In this document: positions 1-9,559 of the stretch, piece after piece
Position numbering within the stretch: the first letter of the stretch is position 1
How the letters are laid out: the number at the start of each line of letters is the position of its first letter
From: UBA1926 sp036732005
Lineage (GTDB): Bacteria; Planctomycetota; Phycisphaerae; Phycisphaerales; UBA1924
Length of the DNA stretch: 64,000 bases
Reading direction: 5' to 3'
NCBI GenBank assembly: GCA_036732005.1
Contig: DAINDF010000004.1
Span: 186,001 to 250,000, forward strand
The notes under the pieces: model-generated
What the model was told of the DNA's origin: nothing
Seen by the model: the letters and a program-made list of their open reading frames with translations, nothing else
The model's database searches: none
Program-made: the position numbers and the translations under genes

Positions 1-909
1 GTCGTCTGCGAGTGTCGCCCCGTATAGCAGCATGTCCCCGAGAACGTCGCTGTCCAGGTCGATGCCGGCGTCCGCGCACTGACGAACGAGATCCATCAGC
101 AGCAAAAGGCTCATCCTCCGCAGCGCGTGCGCCCTGCCCGGACTCTTCACGCGATCGAAGAACATCTCCCGCAACAGGGCTCGGTCGAGCGACCCGTTCT
201 CGCGAATCTCACAGATGCCGCCGCGCGCGGCAACGCTCTCTACCGCGCGGAGAGTAACGTGGACTCGATTGGACCGCAGCTCGGCGAGGACGCGGGGCCG
301 ACCCAGAGAGGACCCGAATGCCTCTGCCAGTTGCTGCCCGAACGCCGTCAATCGAATCTCGTCTGGCGTCAGCCCCGCGCCGGCCCCTTCCTCGCCGACC
401 GACTCATCGTCCTCGGTCGGTTCCATCTCCTCGAAGCAGCCGAGGTTCACCAGTGAGTTGAAGTACTGGTACCAAGCCAAGCTGCCCTGGCTCCGGTATC
501 GCCGGAGGTCGAAGGATTCGTCCAGATCTGTTGCGCTCCACTTCCGCTGCGCTTCGCGCGAGCCCACCACACCGCCATAGTCGCAGGTTGCTCCCTCGTG
601 ATGGGTCACGCAGCCGAGGGCGAGCACCTTCTCCCGCTGTCGAATCGCATCCACCAGACCTCGATCCGCGGCCTCACCCTTGACGTGGTCCCGGTAGTCC
701 TGAACACACCAGGGCAAGAAGCTGTAGTACCGGGCACGAGGCGTAACGGTCGTGATGCAGTGCAGGAGCTGCCCGGCCATCCGGGTCGACATGCGGAGTT
801 CCAGTCCCAGCGGGTCCTGAACGTCCGATCCCACGGCCGGCTTGTTCCAGATCAGAGTCTCAAGCACAGCCGGATTATCCCATCCACGGCGGCCGATGCC
901 TGCGGTCAT
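1..909 (-). CDS. Unrecognised protein, C-terminus beyond window edge
   Basis: This minus-strand reading frame is open from an ATG at 909 to the left edge with no stop in 303 codons, so the 3' end is missing. The ATG has a GGAG Shine-Dalgarno a few bases upstream, and an in-frame stop lies at 1012-1014. The protein starts MTAGIGRRGWDNPAV. It has a motif PRARYYSFLPWC near residue 55, a Glu/Asp-rich linker around residue 170 (PTEDDES) and a helical, Leu-rich later part. No signal peptide or membrane segment is visible. I do not recognise the family. It is divergent from the Avs-like NTPase at 1528, so a role in the same defence neighbourhood is possible, but that is inference from position only. 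Confidence 0.7.
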   Translation of the reverse strand, partial: MTAGIGRRGWDNPAVLETLIWNKPAVGSDVQDPLGLELRMSTRMAGQLLHCITTVTPRARYYSFLPWCVQDYRDHVKGEAADRGLVDAIRQREKVLALGCVTHHEGATCDYGGVVGSREAQRKWSATDLDESFDLRRYRSQGSLAWYQYFNSLVNLGCFEEMEPTEDDESVGEEGAGAGLTPDEIRLTAFGQQLAEAFGSSLGRPRVLAELRSNRVHVTLRAVESVAARGGICEIRENGSLDRALLREMFFDRVKSPGRAHALRRMSLLLLMDLVRQCADAGIDLDSDVLGDMLLYGATLADD

Positions 910-1129
910 CGGCTCCAGCGGGACCCCGGAGCGGTCCCGAGTAGCTTCCAGATTCCCGCTGGCGCTCGAAGCGGGATTCCGAGCCGTCACCGTGGCCTCA
1001 GACAGGGGTGCTCAGAGGCTCCTCACCACGGCCCGCACAGCTCGCCGGAGCAGGCTCAGAGTTCGGACGCGCCGAGAGCGCGCACTCAGCGCGCACTCGG
1101 CCAAATCGGGGTTCTGGACGGCATCCTCC

Positions 1130-1157
1130 AAAAACGATAAACCCCTGCATTGCAGGG
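1130..1157 (-). terminator. Possible intrinsic terminator after tRNA-like gene
   Basis: On the minus strand, a short inverted repeat (CCCTGCA / TGCAGGG, 1143-1157) is followed by a T-rich tract (GTTTATCGTTTTT). It lies directly 3' of the Asp-like tRNA remnant in the same orientation, where a tRNA terminator would sit. The perfect arms nearly touch, so the real stem would be about 5-6 bp. Confidence 0.45.
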
Positions 1158-1167
1158 CCTTACGAAG

Positions 1168-1238
<71 letters not shown>

Positions 1239-1527
1239 TGCTGATTCAAAAAGGCGGTTTCTGACCCACCAAGAGGGTTGAGCGCACGCTAGTCTGCGTA
1301 CAGTTTCGGGTAAGTCCCGCCCCAGTCCGCGCGCATTGGAACGACCACCGCCCTCGATCGGAGACGAAATCCCGCTCGAACGGGACCAAATCCGAGATCG
1401 GCAGCGTTTCGACTACCTTCATCGTTTCACACCGTACGGGATGCGAGCGAGCTTCACGCCTCCAACAATAGAATGGCGCGCCGATTTCGTACGCTCTCCG
1501 ACCGCACCGTGTCTGATGGTGGGAACC

Positions 1528-4500
1528 ATGGCCAAAGAGCCTGCCTCAGTACAACTGACGGGTGGCGCCGGCTTCGAATTCGAAGATCAAGCAGCCGCGT
1601 TCTTTGCTACCGCAATGCTCGCGGGAACCCAGCCACTCGGGCCCGCTGTAGGCGGCGTTTTTCAACTCGATTGGCAGACACGCGAATCCGGCTGGCTGCT
1701 TGACGATCTCTTGGTCAGCGTTGCCCGACCCGAAAAGGGTCGCTTGGCCCTCTCAATCAAGAGCGATCGTCAGGTGACCGGCTCAGGTTTTCCCGATTCC
1801 TTTGTGACCGCTCTTTGGGAGCAGCGACTTGGCAAAGGCACCCCCGCGAGCGACTTCTCGATGGAGACGGACTTTCTGGGGCTGGTCGTCGGGGAACTCG
1901 GGAATGAAGTGGAGGAGAACTGGAACGAACTACTGCGTCAATGCCTGAATCTCGCCTCCAATCCAAGCCGGCTGGTCACCAGGTACACCACTGAGGTCAT
2001 CAGTTCGCCAGGAGGTCGAGCACTTTTCGAGTCCCTCAGGTGTCCAGCTGAAGTCAGCACCACGGCAACTGATCTGGACTTGGCCTCCTTGCTCGCACGC
2101 GTGCGCCTCATTCACCTTGACTTCACCTCCCCAACCTCTCGCTACAAAGCCGATGCCATTAACGTCATTCAGCGAACTCTTACCAGCGGAGATGCGAAGG
2201 AGGCGGCCTCGCTCTGGGAGGTCATCTGCCGCATCTGTGCGACGAGACGCATTGCCGGTGGGTCCATGTCGCGGGTCGAACTCCTCACAGAGCTTCGCCA
2301 TCGGTTCTCGCTCGCAGATGCGCCGAACTTTGCGGCCGCTTGGGTTCGTTTGCAAGAACTCTCAAGGGACCATGCCGCGTGGACAAAGCTCCATATCGGC
2401 CGGGACATTCGGCTGGACCGGAGAGAGCAGGTATTGCAGCTGAAGGCACTGATTCTTGAGCGGAGTTGTGTCCTCGTTAGCGGATCGACCGGCAGTGGAA
2501 AGTCGGCCATCGTCCGCACCGTTGTTGAAGACACCAGTTTCTGTTCCAGATTCCTCTGGCTCGATGCCGACGTCGTTGCAGACACCACACCCACAGAGCT
2601 GCAAGCACGCCTGGGCTCCGCGATCCCACTCGCAACACTCCTGGCTGAGACAACTCCCTCACTCTCGATACTGGTACTCGATGGCCTCGACCGTTTCAGC
2701 TCGAAGGGCCTCGTCACAGTTGCGTCACTCCTTGGCTCTCTCTCGCATCCTTTGAGCACCTCGGGGTGGGCGGTGCTCGCAACGACTCGCGCGGAGAGTG
2801 CGGTTGACCTGTCTTCTCGACTTCGCCAGGTCGGCGTAGACGACTTCGCCGGGCACGCGATCCACCCGCTTTCATCAACAGCGATCCGCGGTGCTCTCGA
2901 TCGTCTTCCAACAGTGCGTCACTTGGCATTGCGTCCAGCTGTGGTCGATGCCCTGAGGAACCTCAAAGTCTTCGACTGGGTCGCCTCGGTGGTTCAGACG
3001 GGTAGCAATCCGTCTCCGGACTCTTGGGTCGGGATGATGGATGTGCTGGACTGGATTTGGGAAAGCTGGATCGGGAACGGGCCTGGGAGGATCGATCGGG
3101 CCAACGCGCTCAAAGAGCTGGGCTCAGCAGAAGCCGAAACGCTAGTGCAAGGAGTTGGACTTCTGTCCGTTGAGCAACTCGGTGGCAGAGTAGTCGACGA
3201 GCTTCAGCATCTCGATTTGATACGTGTTGACGAGGAGCGAGTACTGTTCACGCACGATCTCGTTGGCGATGTCGCGCGTCTACGGGTTCTGCTCGACTTT
3301 GGCTCGGACACTTCCCAACTCGTGCACAGGGTCCAGCACCCTCGGTGGCACGCCGCTGTACGCTTGCTGGGTCAACGCCTCGCTGAAAGGACAACTTCGG
3401 ACAACCGGGTGTGGAAACACGCGTTCGAGGCAACCGACGACAGCTCGACAGCAGGCGCGTTGTACAGAAACCTTCTCATTGAGGGCGTCTGCCTTGCCGT
3501 CAACGCTGGCCAGCTTGTCGAACTGCTATGGCCCGACCTCGTCGCGAGCGATGGTCTTCTTCTGAGAAGGCTTCTCGAAGCCTTTCGATACACGGCCACT
3601 ATCCCCGACCCCAGAATCCGAGGCATCAGCTCAAATCCCGAGTCACAGGCCGAACTCGAGGCCAACGTACGCCTCCCCTACTGGCCCTATTGGCTTCCCT
3701 TGCTGGCCATCCTGCCGGGTCACATCGCGGATCTCTGTCGCTTGGCCCCAGTAGAAACGGGTCAAGTTGTTGGACTGTGGCTTCGCACAATGCCCATTGG
3801 CATTGCTGGAAGAAAGGAAGCCGCAGCGCTCGCGCTGGCCATCGCAAAGGAGGTGCAAGCAGCTCGCGCAGTGCACTTCCGTGCGGAAGCCGAAGAGGAA
3901 GAGGTCATCTTTCAAGCACTGCTCAACGCCGCTCCGGAACTTCCGGACGAGGTGTCGCAGGTCTGCTTGGAGCTCGCTCAACGTCGCCCGGAGCCAACTG
4001 CCGTCACCGAGCGAAGACAGAAGTACCAGGAAGAAGAACGTCAGCGGCTGGCGGAATGGGTGGAAAAGAACCCCCCAAAGAAGCTCGCCACGGGGCTCTC
4101 TGTCTTTGACGAGGGCGTCATGACCAAACCGCTGCCCGATGGCCCAGCAGCTCAGGTCGACAGGGGCTTCCAGCGCACGGTCCTTGGTGGTCCTTCCATC
4201 ACCGCCCTCGCGATGGCGAGACCGACAATCGCTCGCGAGGTGCTGATCGCTTCAGCCCTTCGGCCACCGCACCGCGCTCGGTTCTGGGACGACGACGACC
4301 CCCTGCATCACTATGGCATCGAGTCGGTCGACCGAGCCGACCCGCCGTTCTATTCGCGAGGTCCATGGTCTGCGCTCCTTCAAGTCGATCCGGCCCTTGC
4401 GGTGGACGTAATCGTCAAGCTCGTGAACCACGCGACTGACTCTTGGGCAATGGCAGGAAGACGATTCCAAGTAAGAGAAGAACACGAGACTGAACCACCG

Positions 4501-6924
4501 CCACCGCAAGTCCACGTCTTCGTTGACGGTCACGATCGCACATGGGTCGGTGATTCGCGGGTGTTTGGCTGGTACCGGAATCACTTGATCGGTTCTCACA
4601 CAATCGTCTCCGCCCTCATGGCACTCGAGAAGTTCCTGTACGACCACATCGACGCGGGACGGTCGGTGGAGACAGTTGTTCGGCGGATCTGGGAAGAGAG
4701 TACATCGGTTGCGATGGTCGGCGTTCTCTCAGCTCTGGCCAACCGAAACCCGTCACTTCTTGAGGGGCCGCTCTTGCCCCTACTAGGCGTTTGGCAACTC
4801 CACGACTGGAACCACCGCCTCGTCATGAATGAGAGCGTGTGGATGATTGAACGCCTCCAGTGGGCCAGGTACGGTCAGGAACAGTTCGATATGTTCCAGA
4901 AGTGGAACACCCTTCCCCATCGAAAGCTCCTCACGCTCAACCGCTTTGTCGAGGCCTTCATCACCCGAACCGCAGTGCAAACCGCATTCGATGGAATTCG
5001 GGAGCGGTGGAGGAGAGAGGCCGAGAGCGACCCCGACTCCGCTCCAGACATTCGCAGGCTCTCCGCACGGTTCGACCTGAACAACTACGCCATTACGAAG
5101 CACGATGAGACAAGCTTCGCGGTGAGCTTCGACTGGCCGGCCGAACTGAAGGCGGAGACCTCTAAGCAAGGGGAACAGGCCCAGAAGTCAATGGCCTTCC
5201 TGACCTTCCCCCACCGGTGCCGCCAACTTTTGGAGAAGGATGAGCCCCTCTCAGATACGGCTGCTGAAGCGCTCTGGAACGAGATGCAGGAGTTGTCCAA
5301 GTTTCAGTTGGCCCCTGAGACAGACGAAGAGTTCGGCCCGGTCAGACAGCGCGCGGATGTGGTTGCTGCTGGCATCACCGTCCTTGCCATACTCGCTTCA
5401 GAGTGGTTAGAGCGGAACGAGAATCATGTTCATTGGTGCGCGGAGGAACTGGTCAGCATCGGCCAGAATCCCCCAAGACCACCTCGCTTCGATATCCCTG
5501 AATCCGTCACCACGGACGCGTGGCACTGTTTTCTCGCGGAACTCGCGGTCTCTGAATTGGCTAGTGATCCCAATGACGAGCAGGCACGAGCATGGGCTGC
5601 GCAGGGCGTCATGAGTCGATGGCATTCGTCTATACGGTTGGCAATGGAGCGCGCGTTCCGCTTGCGGGACAAGCTTGGGGAAGATTTTCCACGGCTCGCC
5701 AACCTCGCGGCCATGTACGCGGCACTCCTCGGAACACGTTACCACTTCGACGAGACGGGACAAGAACTGAAGCGGTTCGCGGCACGCTATGACAGACTAG
5801 TCGGCGCATTCCTTCGCCGAACGATTCCATCCGGAAGCCTGAACTGGTCGGAAGTCGGCCGCGTCAGCCGGGAAGCGCATGAGCGGCTCGACCGCAAGCG
5901 GTTTCCGGCGAAGTACGAGAGAAAGACGAATGAAGGCCAGAGCAGCGGTGATACCACGATGGACACTTCGATCGAAGGACGCCTCCGTCAAACACTCGCG
6001 CGGCGTGACCGAACACCTCGCGTTTATCCCGGGTACGACCTACATGTTCTGGCTGCTGGACTTGGCTGGCTACCGAGTGCCCTCGGTGTTGCCGGCGCCG
6101 ATCGAGTGCTCGCCCTTTCGTTCCTGGAGGGCCTCTTGGCGGTCAGTTTAGGCATGCTCGCCACCGTTGATGCCGACGATGGTCTCGATGGTGATGACCA
6201 GATCGAGGGGACTCCGTACGACTTTGACGGCTGGGTGTTTGACCTCGTTGTTCAGGCTCTGCCGCTGCTCGATGATGCCCCGGCCGCCCAGTTCTGGCGT
6301 CCCATCCTCGACTTGGGGCCGAGCGCCCACTATTGGGTCGAGAGTTTCTGCGATAGCTGGCACGCCATCGGCTTGGACAAGAGTCCCTCCCGCGAGCAGT
6401 TCTTCACGCGATGGAATGAAATGATTTCGCACGCCGAAAGTTCTCCGGTCTGGAGCCCCGCTCCAGGAGCTGCACACTACCGCCTTGGTGGGCTTTGGGA
6501 ACACCTGCTGGGTATGGGCATTGGCGCCCGTGTCGTTGGTGCGATCGAGAGTGAAGCATTCCTGGCACAGATGGGGCCGGTCTATCAACGATGGGCGACA
6601 CGCTGGCTCCGAAATTCGCTTGGTGTCCGCAGTTTGTGCCGACTGTTGCTCCAACCGGGGGCGCGGTCGCTCAGGCTTGCGATGCTTCCGTCCCTCTGTA
6701 CTGCGGTGAAAGGACTCTCCGACTACCGACGCGATCGCGATGACGTCGACCATCTCGTCATTCGGGTACTTCGGCTGGTATGGAGCGACTCGTCTAATCA
6801 GCTGGCGGCGGACGCGGGATGCAGAGAACCATTCCTGGAGCTCGTGTCATTACTCGCGGCAGACCAAAGCGCGGACGCTCTACACCTAAGAGATACCGTG
6901 GCAAAGTCGCTCCGTACGAACTGA
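1528..6924 (+). CDS. Giant STAND-like NTPase with N-terminal nuclease-like domain (Avs-like)
   Basis: This 1798-residue protein has three recognisable parts. The N-terminal ~130 residues resemble a PD-(D/E)xK/DUF4297-type nuclease: a Gly/Glu start (GAGFEFED, 13-20), LLDD at 57-60 and a lysine strand SIKSD at 76-80, with Ser where Glu or Gln is usual. A P-loop NTPase follows, with Walker A GSTGSGKS ending at K325-S326 and Walker B ILVLDGLD at about 381-388. The remaining ~1300 residues look like helical repeats without membrane segments. This order and size match AVAST (Avs) antiphage STAND proteins, in which the repeats sense a phage protein and activate the nuclease; that role is inference. 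A TTG at 1336 extends the frame by 64 residues, but that part is unlike the rest, so the ATG at 1528 was preferred. Confidence 0.75.
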   Translation: MAKEPASVQLTGGAGFEFEDQAAAFFATAMLAGTQPLGPAVGGVFQLDWQTRESGWLLDDLLVSVARPEKGRLALSIKSDRQVTGSGFPDSFVTALWEQRLGKGTPASDFSMETDFLGLVVGELGNEVEENWNELLRQCLNLASNPSRLVTRYTTEVISSPGGRALFESLRCPAEVSTTATDLDLASLLARVRLIHLDFTSPTSRYKADAINVIQRTLTSGDAKEAASLWEVICRICATRRIAGGSMSRVELLTELRHRFSLADAPNFAAAWVRLQELSRDHAAWTKLHIGRDIRLDRREQVLQLKALILERSCVLVSGSTGSGKSAIVRTVVEDTSFCSRFLWLDADVVADTTPTELQARLGSAIPLATLLAETTPSLSILVLDGLDRFSSKGLVTVASLLGSLSHPLSTSGWAVLATTRAESAVDLSSRLRQVGVDDFAGHAIHPLSSTAIRGALDRLPTVRHLALRPAVVDALRNLKVFDWVASVVQTGSNPSPDSWVGMMDVLDWIWESWIGNGPGRIDRANALKELGSAEAETLVQGVGLLSVEQLGGRVVDELQHLDLIRVDEERVLFTHDLVGDVARLRVLLDFGSDTSQLVHRVQHPRWHAAVRLLGQRLAERTTSDNRVWKHAFEATDDSSTAGALYRNLLIEGVCLAVNAGQLVELLWPDLVASDGLLLRRLLEAFRYTATIPDPRIRGISSNPESQAELEANVRLPYWPYWLPLLAILPGHIADLCRLAPVETGQVVGLWLRTMPIGIAGRKEAAALALAIAKEVQAARAVHFRAEAEEEEVIFQALLNAAPELPDEVSQVCLELAQRRPEPTAVTERRQKYQEEERQRLAEWVEKNPPKKLATGLSVFDEGVMTKPLPDGPAAQVDRGFQRTVLGGPSITALAMARPTIAREVLIASALRPPHRARFWDDDDPLHHYGIESVDRADPPFYSRGPWSALLQVDPALAVDVIVKLVNHATDSWAMAGRRFQVREEHETEPPPPQVHVFVDGHDRTWVGDSRVFGWYRNHLIGSHTIVSALMALEKFLYDHIDAGRSVETVVRRIWEESTSVAMVGVLSALANRNPSLLEGPLLPLLGVWQLHDWNHRLVMNESVWMIERLQWARYGQEQFDMFQKWNTLPHRKLLTLNRFVEAFITRTAVQTAFDGIRERWRREAESDPDSAPDIRRLSARFDLNNYAITKHDETSFAVSFDWPAELKAETSKQGEQAQKSMAFLTFPHRCRQLLEKDEPLSDTAAEALWNEMQELSKFQLAPETDEEFGPVRQRADVVAAGITVLAILASEWLERNENHVHWCAEELVSIGQNPPRPPRFDIPESVTTDAWHCFLAELAVSELASDPNDEQARAWAAQGVMSRWHSSIRLAMERAFRLRDKLGEDFPRLANLAAMYAALLGTRYHFDETGQELKRFAARYDRLVGAFLRRTIPSGSLNWSEVGRVSREAHERLDRKRFPAKYERKTNEGQSSGDTTMDTSIEGRLRQTLARRDRTPRVYPGYDLHVLAAGLGWLPSALGVAGADRVLALSFLEGLLAVSLGMLATVDADDGLDGDDQIEGTPYDFDGWVFDLVVQALPLLDDAPAAQFWRPILDLGPSAHYWVESFCDSWHAIGLDKSPSREQFFTRWNEMISHAESSPVWSPAPGAAHYRLGGLWEHLLGMGIGARVVGAIESEAFLAQMGPVYQRWATRWLRNSLGVRSLCRLLLQPGARSLRLAMLPSLCTAVKGLSDYRRDRDDVDHLVIRVLRLVWSDSSNQLAADAGCREPFLELVSLLAADQSADALHLRDTVAKSLRTN

Positions 6925-7094
6925 CGAGCTCTATTGCCGCATCGAGGCGGCCGAAACTTGACCATCTCCAACCTTATGGGACCGTGAACAACCGCGGACA
7001 CCCCGGATAGTGACATGAGCCGATCTCGCCGCCGATGACCGAAGAAACGGACGCACTCAAGCAATCGGACTTGACAAACCCGGCTTCATAGTCC

Positions 7095-7434
7095 CCCGAG
7101 TTCACGACGAAGGTGGTGCGGGCGTGGCTGGGGAAGGTCGGCCTCAAGACGCTGTTCATCGAGCCGGGGAGCCCTGGGAGAACGGGTACGTGGAGAGCCT
7201 CAACGGCAAGCTGCGGGACGAGCTGCTGAACCAGGAGAGCTTCGAGACGCTGCTGGAGGCGCGGGTGCTGATCGAGCGGTGGCGGGAGCACTACAACACA
7301 ATCAGGCCGCACTCGGCCCTGGGCTACCGGGCCCGGCACCGGAAACGATCGCTGCAGGCCCGCCCTCCGCTCCGCTCCGGGCGGCCCTGCAGCGGGGAGC
7401 GGACGCCCCTGAACTCTCATACACTCTGGACTGA
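7095..7434 (+). pseudogene. IS3-family transposase C-terminal fragment, two frameshifts
   Basis: Three frames together give the end of an IS3-family OrfB integrase: PEFTTKVVRAWLGKVGLK, then ENGYVESLNGKLRDELL with the catalytic Glu and HYNTIRPHSALGYR, then APAPETIAAGPPSAP ending YTLD. Each junction needs one extra C, in the runs gagCCCtgg near 7175 and gggCCCgg near 7332. The 5' part, including the first catalytic Asp, is absent. A terminal-repeat-like end (TGACCTTCCCCC on the minus strand) lies at 7440-7451 and abuts the DUF2130 fragment. The element is dead unless the two C-run deletions are sequencing errors, and even then it is truncated. Confidence 0.8.
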
Positions 7435-7451
7435 ACGAGGGGGGAAGGTCA

Positions 7452-7557
7452 GCTGTTCATGCTGACGGCGCGTAGATTCGATGAGAAGCGCGGCAAGCGA
7501 CTCCGTCAGCTTGATCTCCGCTTTGCAGCTTGGACAGACAATCGTCGGTTCGGTCAT
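7452..7557 (-). pseudogene. DUF2130 N-terminal fragment cut by IS3
   Basis: From an ATG at 7557, the minus strand reads MTEPTIVCPSCKAEIKLTES and continues LAALLIESTRRQHEQ. This is the characteristic opening of DUF2130 proteins, a CxxC zinc knuckle followed by a coiled coil. Similarity stops where the IS3 terminal sequence begins, and no continuation was found on the far side of the IS3 fragment, so the rest was lost after insertion. DUF2130 proteins are common near restriction and defence genes; their function is not firmly known. Confidence 0.75.
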
Positions 7558-7773
7558 GGGCACCTTCGCGGCGACGATGGTACCGGATACCGGCGTCAAC
7601 TGCTGGCGCTGGCGACGAGCATCCAAGAATGGGGAGTATACCAACCCTCGGAGCAGCGGCCCTACGCCTGCGGGATGCCGGCTACAGCGGCGATTGATCT
7701 GTTGACGATCGGCTCTGGGCGGCTCCGTTTGCGAGCCACCGGACCACCGACATCCACTTGTGCCATCGCCAGC

Positions 7774-9009
7774 TTACGGCGCGCGCAACGCCTCGACCCC
7801 CTCGACCCGATCTTTGCGTTCTAGGTGCGTGTAGTGCCTGAGTGTGACATTGATGTCGGCGTGGCGCAGGATCCGCTGTGCGACTTGGGGGGGGACCCCA
7901 GCGCGGGCGAGCATGGTGCCGGTTGTGACCCGCAGGCCGTGGAGGTCGACGACCCGGCCGGCCGCGTCGATCTTGTGGATCCCCGCGGCGGCGATGTCGA
8001 GGTCGAACACCCGGATACCGGGGACCGAGGCGAACACCTTTCCTATCCCACCACCCTCCCTCGTTCGGCGGCGGGCGAGCATCTCGACCACCTTGGAGTG
8101 CAGCGGCACCTCGTCCTCCCGCCGGGCTTTGCTGGTTGCGGCCTGGATGCGGATGTACCGCTCGTCGAGGAGCACATCGGCCCAGCGGAGGGCCCGGACC
8201 TCGCCGAGTCGCATGCCGGTGAGGAGCATCAGGCGGTAGACCTCCCGGCGGTCCTCCCCCAGCCGTTCTAAGCCAGCCTGGAACTCAGGCCGGTGGCGGA
8301 GAGTGACCAGACCTTGCTGGTAGGCTGCTTCCAAGGTCTCCGGCGTCAGGGGAGCCTTGGTCCAGGTCCGACGCCCTGTGCACTCCCCGTCACGTCTCAC
8401 CGTCTCTCTACCGTAGTCGGCCACGGGCCGGAGCCTCGCCGCGGTCAGGAGCCTCTCTATCTCGTTCGGGCTGAGCGCCCGGCGTCGACGGCGGGTGTCT
8501 CGGCGCTCGTCCAGCTTTGTGAGCTGAGCGAACCGCTCGCCCACGACATGCCCCCGCTTGGCCGCGAACTTCGCGAACGCCCGCCACGAGTTGATGTGGA
8601 TATTCAGGGTCCGCGGCGAGAGACCCGCCTCCGACAGTTCTCGGAGCAATGACTCAACATCTCGGGGCTGGACATCCTGGATGACCTCGGCCCCGGCGGC
8701 CTCGATCACCCGACGAATGTGGAGCCGCTTGCAGCTGAGGTGCCGCTTGGCTTGGCCCTTGAACGCGCAGTCGGAGATGTAGTCGTCGAGCAGTTCATCG
8801 ATGGGCGTGTCGGGCGGGGGCGATTCTTCCAGCCCGGTGGCGATGCGTTCCTCCCGGCGGATGATCCGCGAGAGTTCGAGTTCGCTGGCCCGCTTGTCCG
8901 TGAACAGAGTGACGATCCGGCGAGGACCCCTGTCCGGCGGGTAGTACGCCCCGGAGTATCTGCGGTCCGTCGGCCGCTTCTTGAATACTGACCCGCGCCC
9001 TCCGGCCAT
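7774..9009 (-). CDS. Tyrosine recombinase (element integrase 1)
   Basis: This 411-residue phage-integrase-family recombinase would catalyse site-specific integration and excision of the element. The N-terminal SAM-like DNA-binding domain covers about 70-175. The catalytic residues are visible in order: R267 in TGMRLGE, K294, H357 and R360 in LHGLR, H383 in LRHADINVT and the Tyr nucleophile Y393 in RHYTHL. The ATG at 9009 was chosen because GGAGG lies 4-5 bases upstream; the frame opens further upstream to 9075. It is the last gene of the minus-strand operon that begins near 14.6 kb, about 100 bp after the excisionase-like gene. That places recombination under the same transcript as the ubiquitin-like genes. 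Confidence 0.93.
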   Translation of the reverse strand: MAGGRGSVFKKRPTDRRYSGAYYPPDRGPRRIVTLFTDKRASELELSRIIRREERIATGLEESPPPDTPIDELLDDYISDCAFKGQAKRHLSCKRLHIRRVIEAAGAEVIQDVQPRDVESLLRELSEAGLSPRTLNIHINSWRAFAKFAAKRGHVVGERFAQLTKLDERRDTRRRRRALSPNEIERLLTAARLRPVADYGRETVRRDGECTGRRTWTKAPLTPETLEAAYQQGLVTLRHRPEFQAGLERLGEDRREVYRLMLLTGMRLGEVRALRWADVLLDERYIRIQAATSKARREDEVPLHSKVVEMLARRRTREGGGIGKVFASVPGIRVFDLDIAAAGIHKIDAAGRVVDLHGLRVTTGTMLARAGVPPQVAQRILRHADINVTLRHYTHLERKDRVEGVEALRAP

Positions 9010-9106
9010 ACAGCCTCCGGCATACCGCCGCCGCACCGATCGCGCCAGCCCTTTCTCGGGGACCGATCCGCACAAACCTGCTTCTTCGCCAACCGCTCGG
9101 CGCGTG

Positions 9107-9331
9107 TCAGGGGTGTCGTCCGGCGCCTGCTCGGCTCATGTCGTCGAGGAACGCCCGCACGTCCGCGAGTCTCCAGCGTGTGGACCCGCCGACCCGGACC
9201 GGGGCAGGGATCTTCCCCATCGAAGTGAGCCGCCAGACCGAACGCTCGGAGATCGCCAGCAATCTGGCTACGACCGCCGCGGTCAGGAGCAAGGCGTCGG
9301 TGTCGATCCGGCTGTCATCGTCGTCGTCCAT
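9107..9331 (-). CDS. AlpA/MerR-like helix-turn-helix excisionase
   Basis: This 74-residue acidic-start protein has a winged helix-turn-helix of the AlpA/excisionase type: LLTAAVVARLLAISERSVWR, then a turn (TSMGKIPAPVRVG) and the basic wing STRWRLADVRAFLDD. Such proteins bend DNA at att sites or activate integrase transcription. Its start overlaps the end of the two-TM gene by 17 bases. It lies about 100 bp upstream of the integrase in the same orientation, the usual xis-int arrangement. DNA binding and excision are inferred from family and position. Confidence 0.85.
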   Translation of the reverse strand: MDDDDDSRIDTDALLLTAAVVARLLAISERSVWRLTSMGKIPAPVRVGGSTRWRLADVRAFLDDMSRAGAGRHP

Positions 9332-9557
9332 CGGTACCCTCTCTTCCTCGTTGGGCCAGAGCCCGCAGTCTCTTCACCGCTACAAGGACCACCCCGATCC
9401 CGAGCGCTGCCAGGACCGGCACCCACTGCTCATCGGTCTGGACCAACCACACCAGTCGCTCCAGCATCCGGCCGAACCGGTCGCGGTTGAGCAGCACGAA
9501 GACCCCCCCTGCGGTCAGACACAGGACGATCAGCACATTCGCCCAGCGAACCCTCAT
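9315..9557 (-). CDS. Small two-TM membrane protein
   Basis: This 80-residue protein has two predicted membrane helices, ANVLIVLCLTAGGVFVLL near the N-terminus and WVPVLAALGIGVVLVAV in the C-terminal half, then a basic tail (KRLRALAQRGREGTDGRRR). The ATG at 9557 follows a GAAGGG ribosome-binding sequence; a longer frame upstream of it is low-complexity and not credible. It lies 2 bases after the nuclease-like gene and overlaps the excisionase gene. I do not recognise a family. Position between ATPase/nuclease genes and int suggests an accessory transfer or holin-like role, but nothing in the sequence proves it. Confidence 0.75.
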   Translation of the reverse strand: MRVRWANVLIVLCLTAGGVFVLLNRDRFGRMLERLVWLVQTDEQWVPVLAALGIGVVLVAVKRLRALAQRGREGTDGRRR

Positions 9558-9559
9558 GG

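Noticed and set aside
1336..1527. N-terminal extension of the Avs-like protein from TTG 1336
   Set aside because: The 64 extra residues lack conserved character, and the nuclease-like domain begins just after the ATG at 1528.
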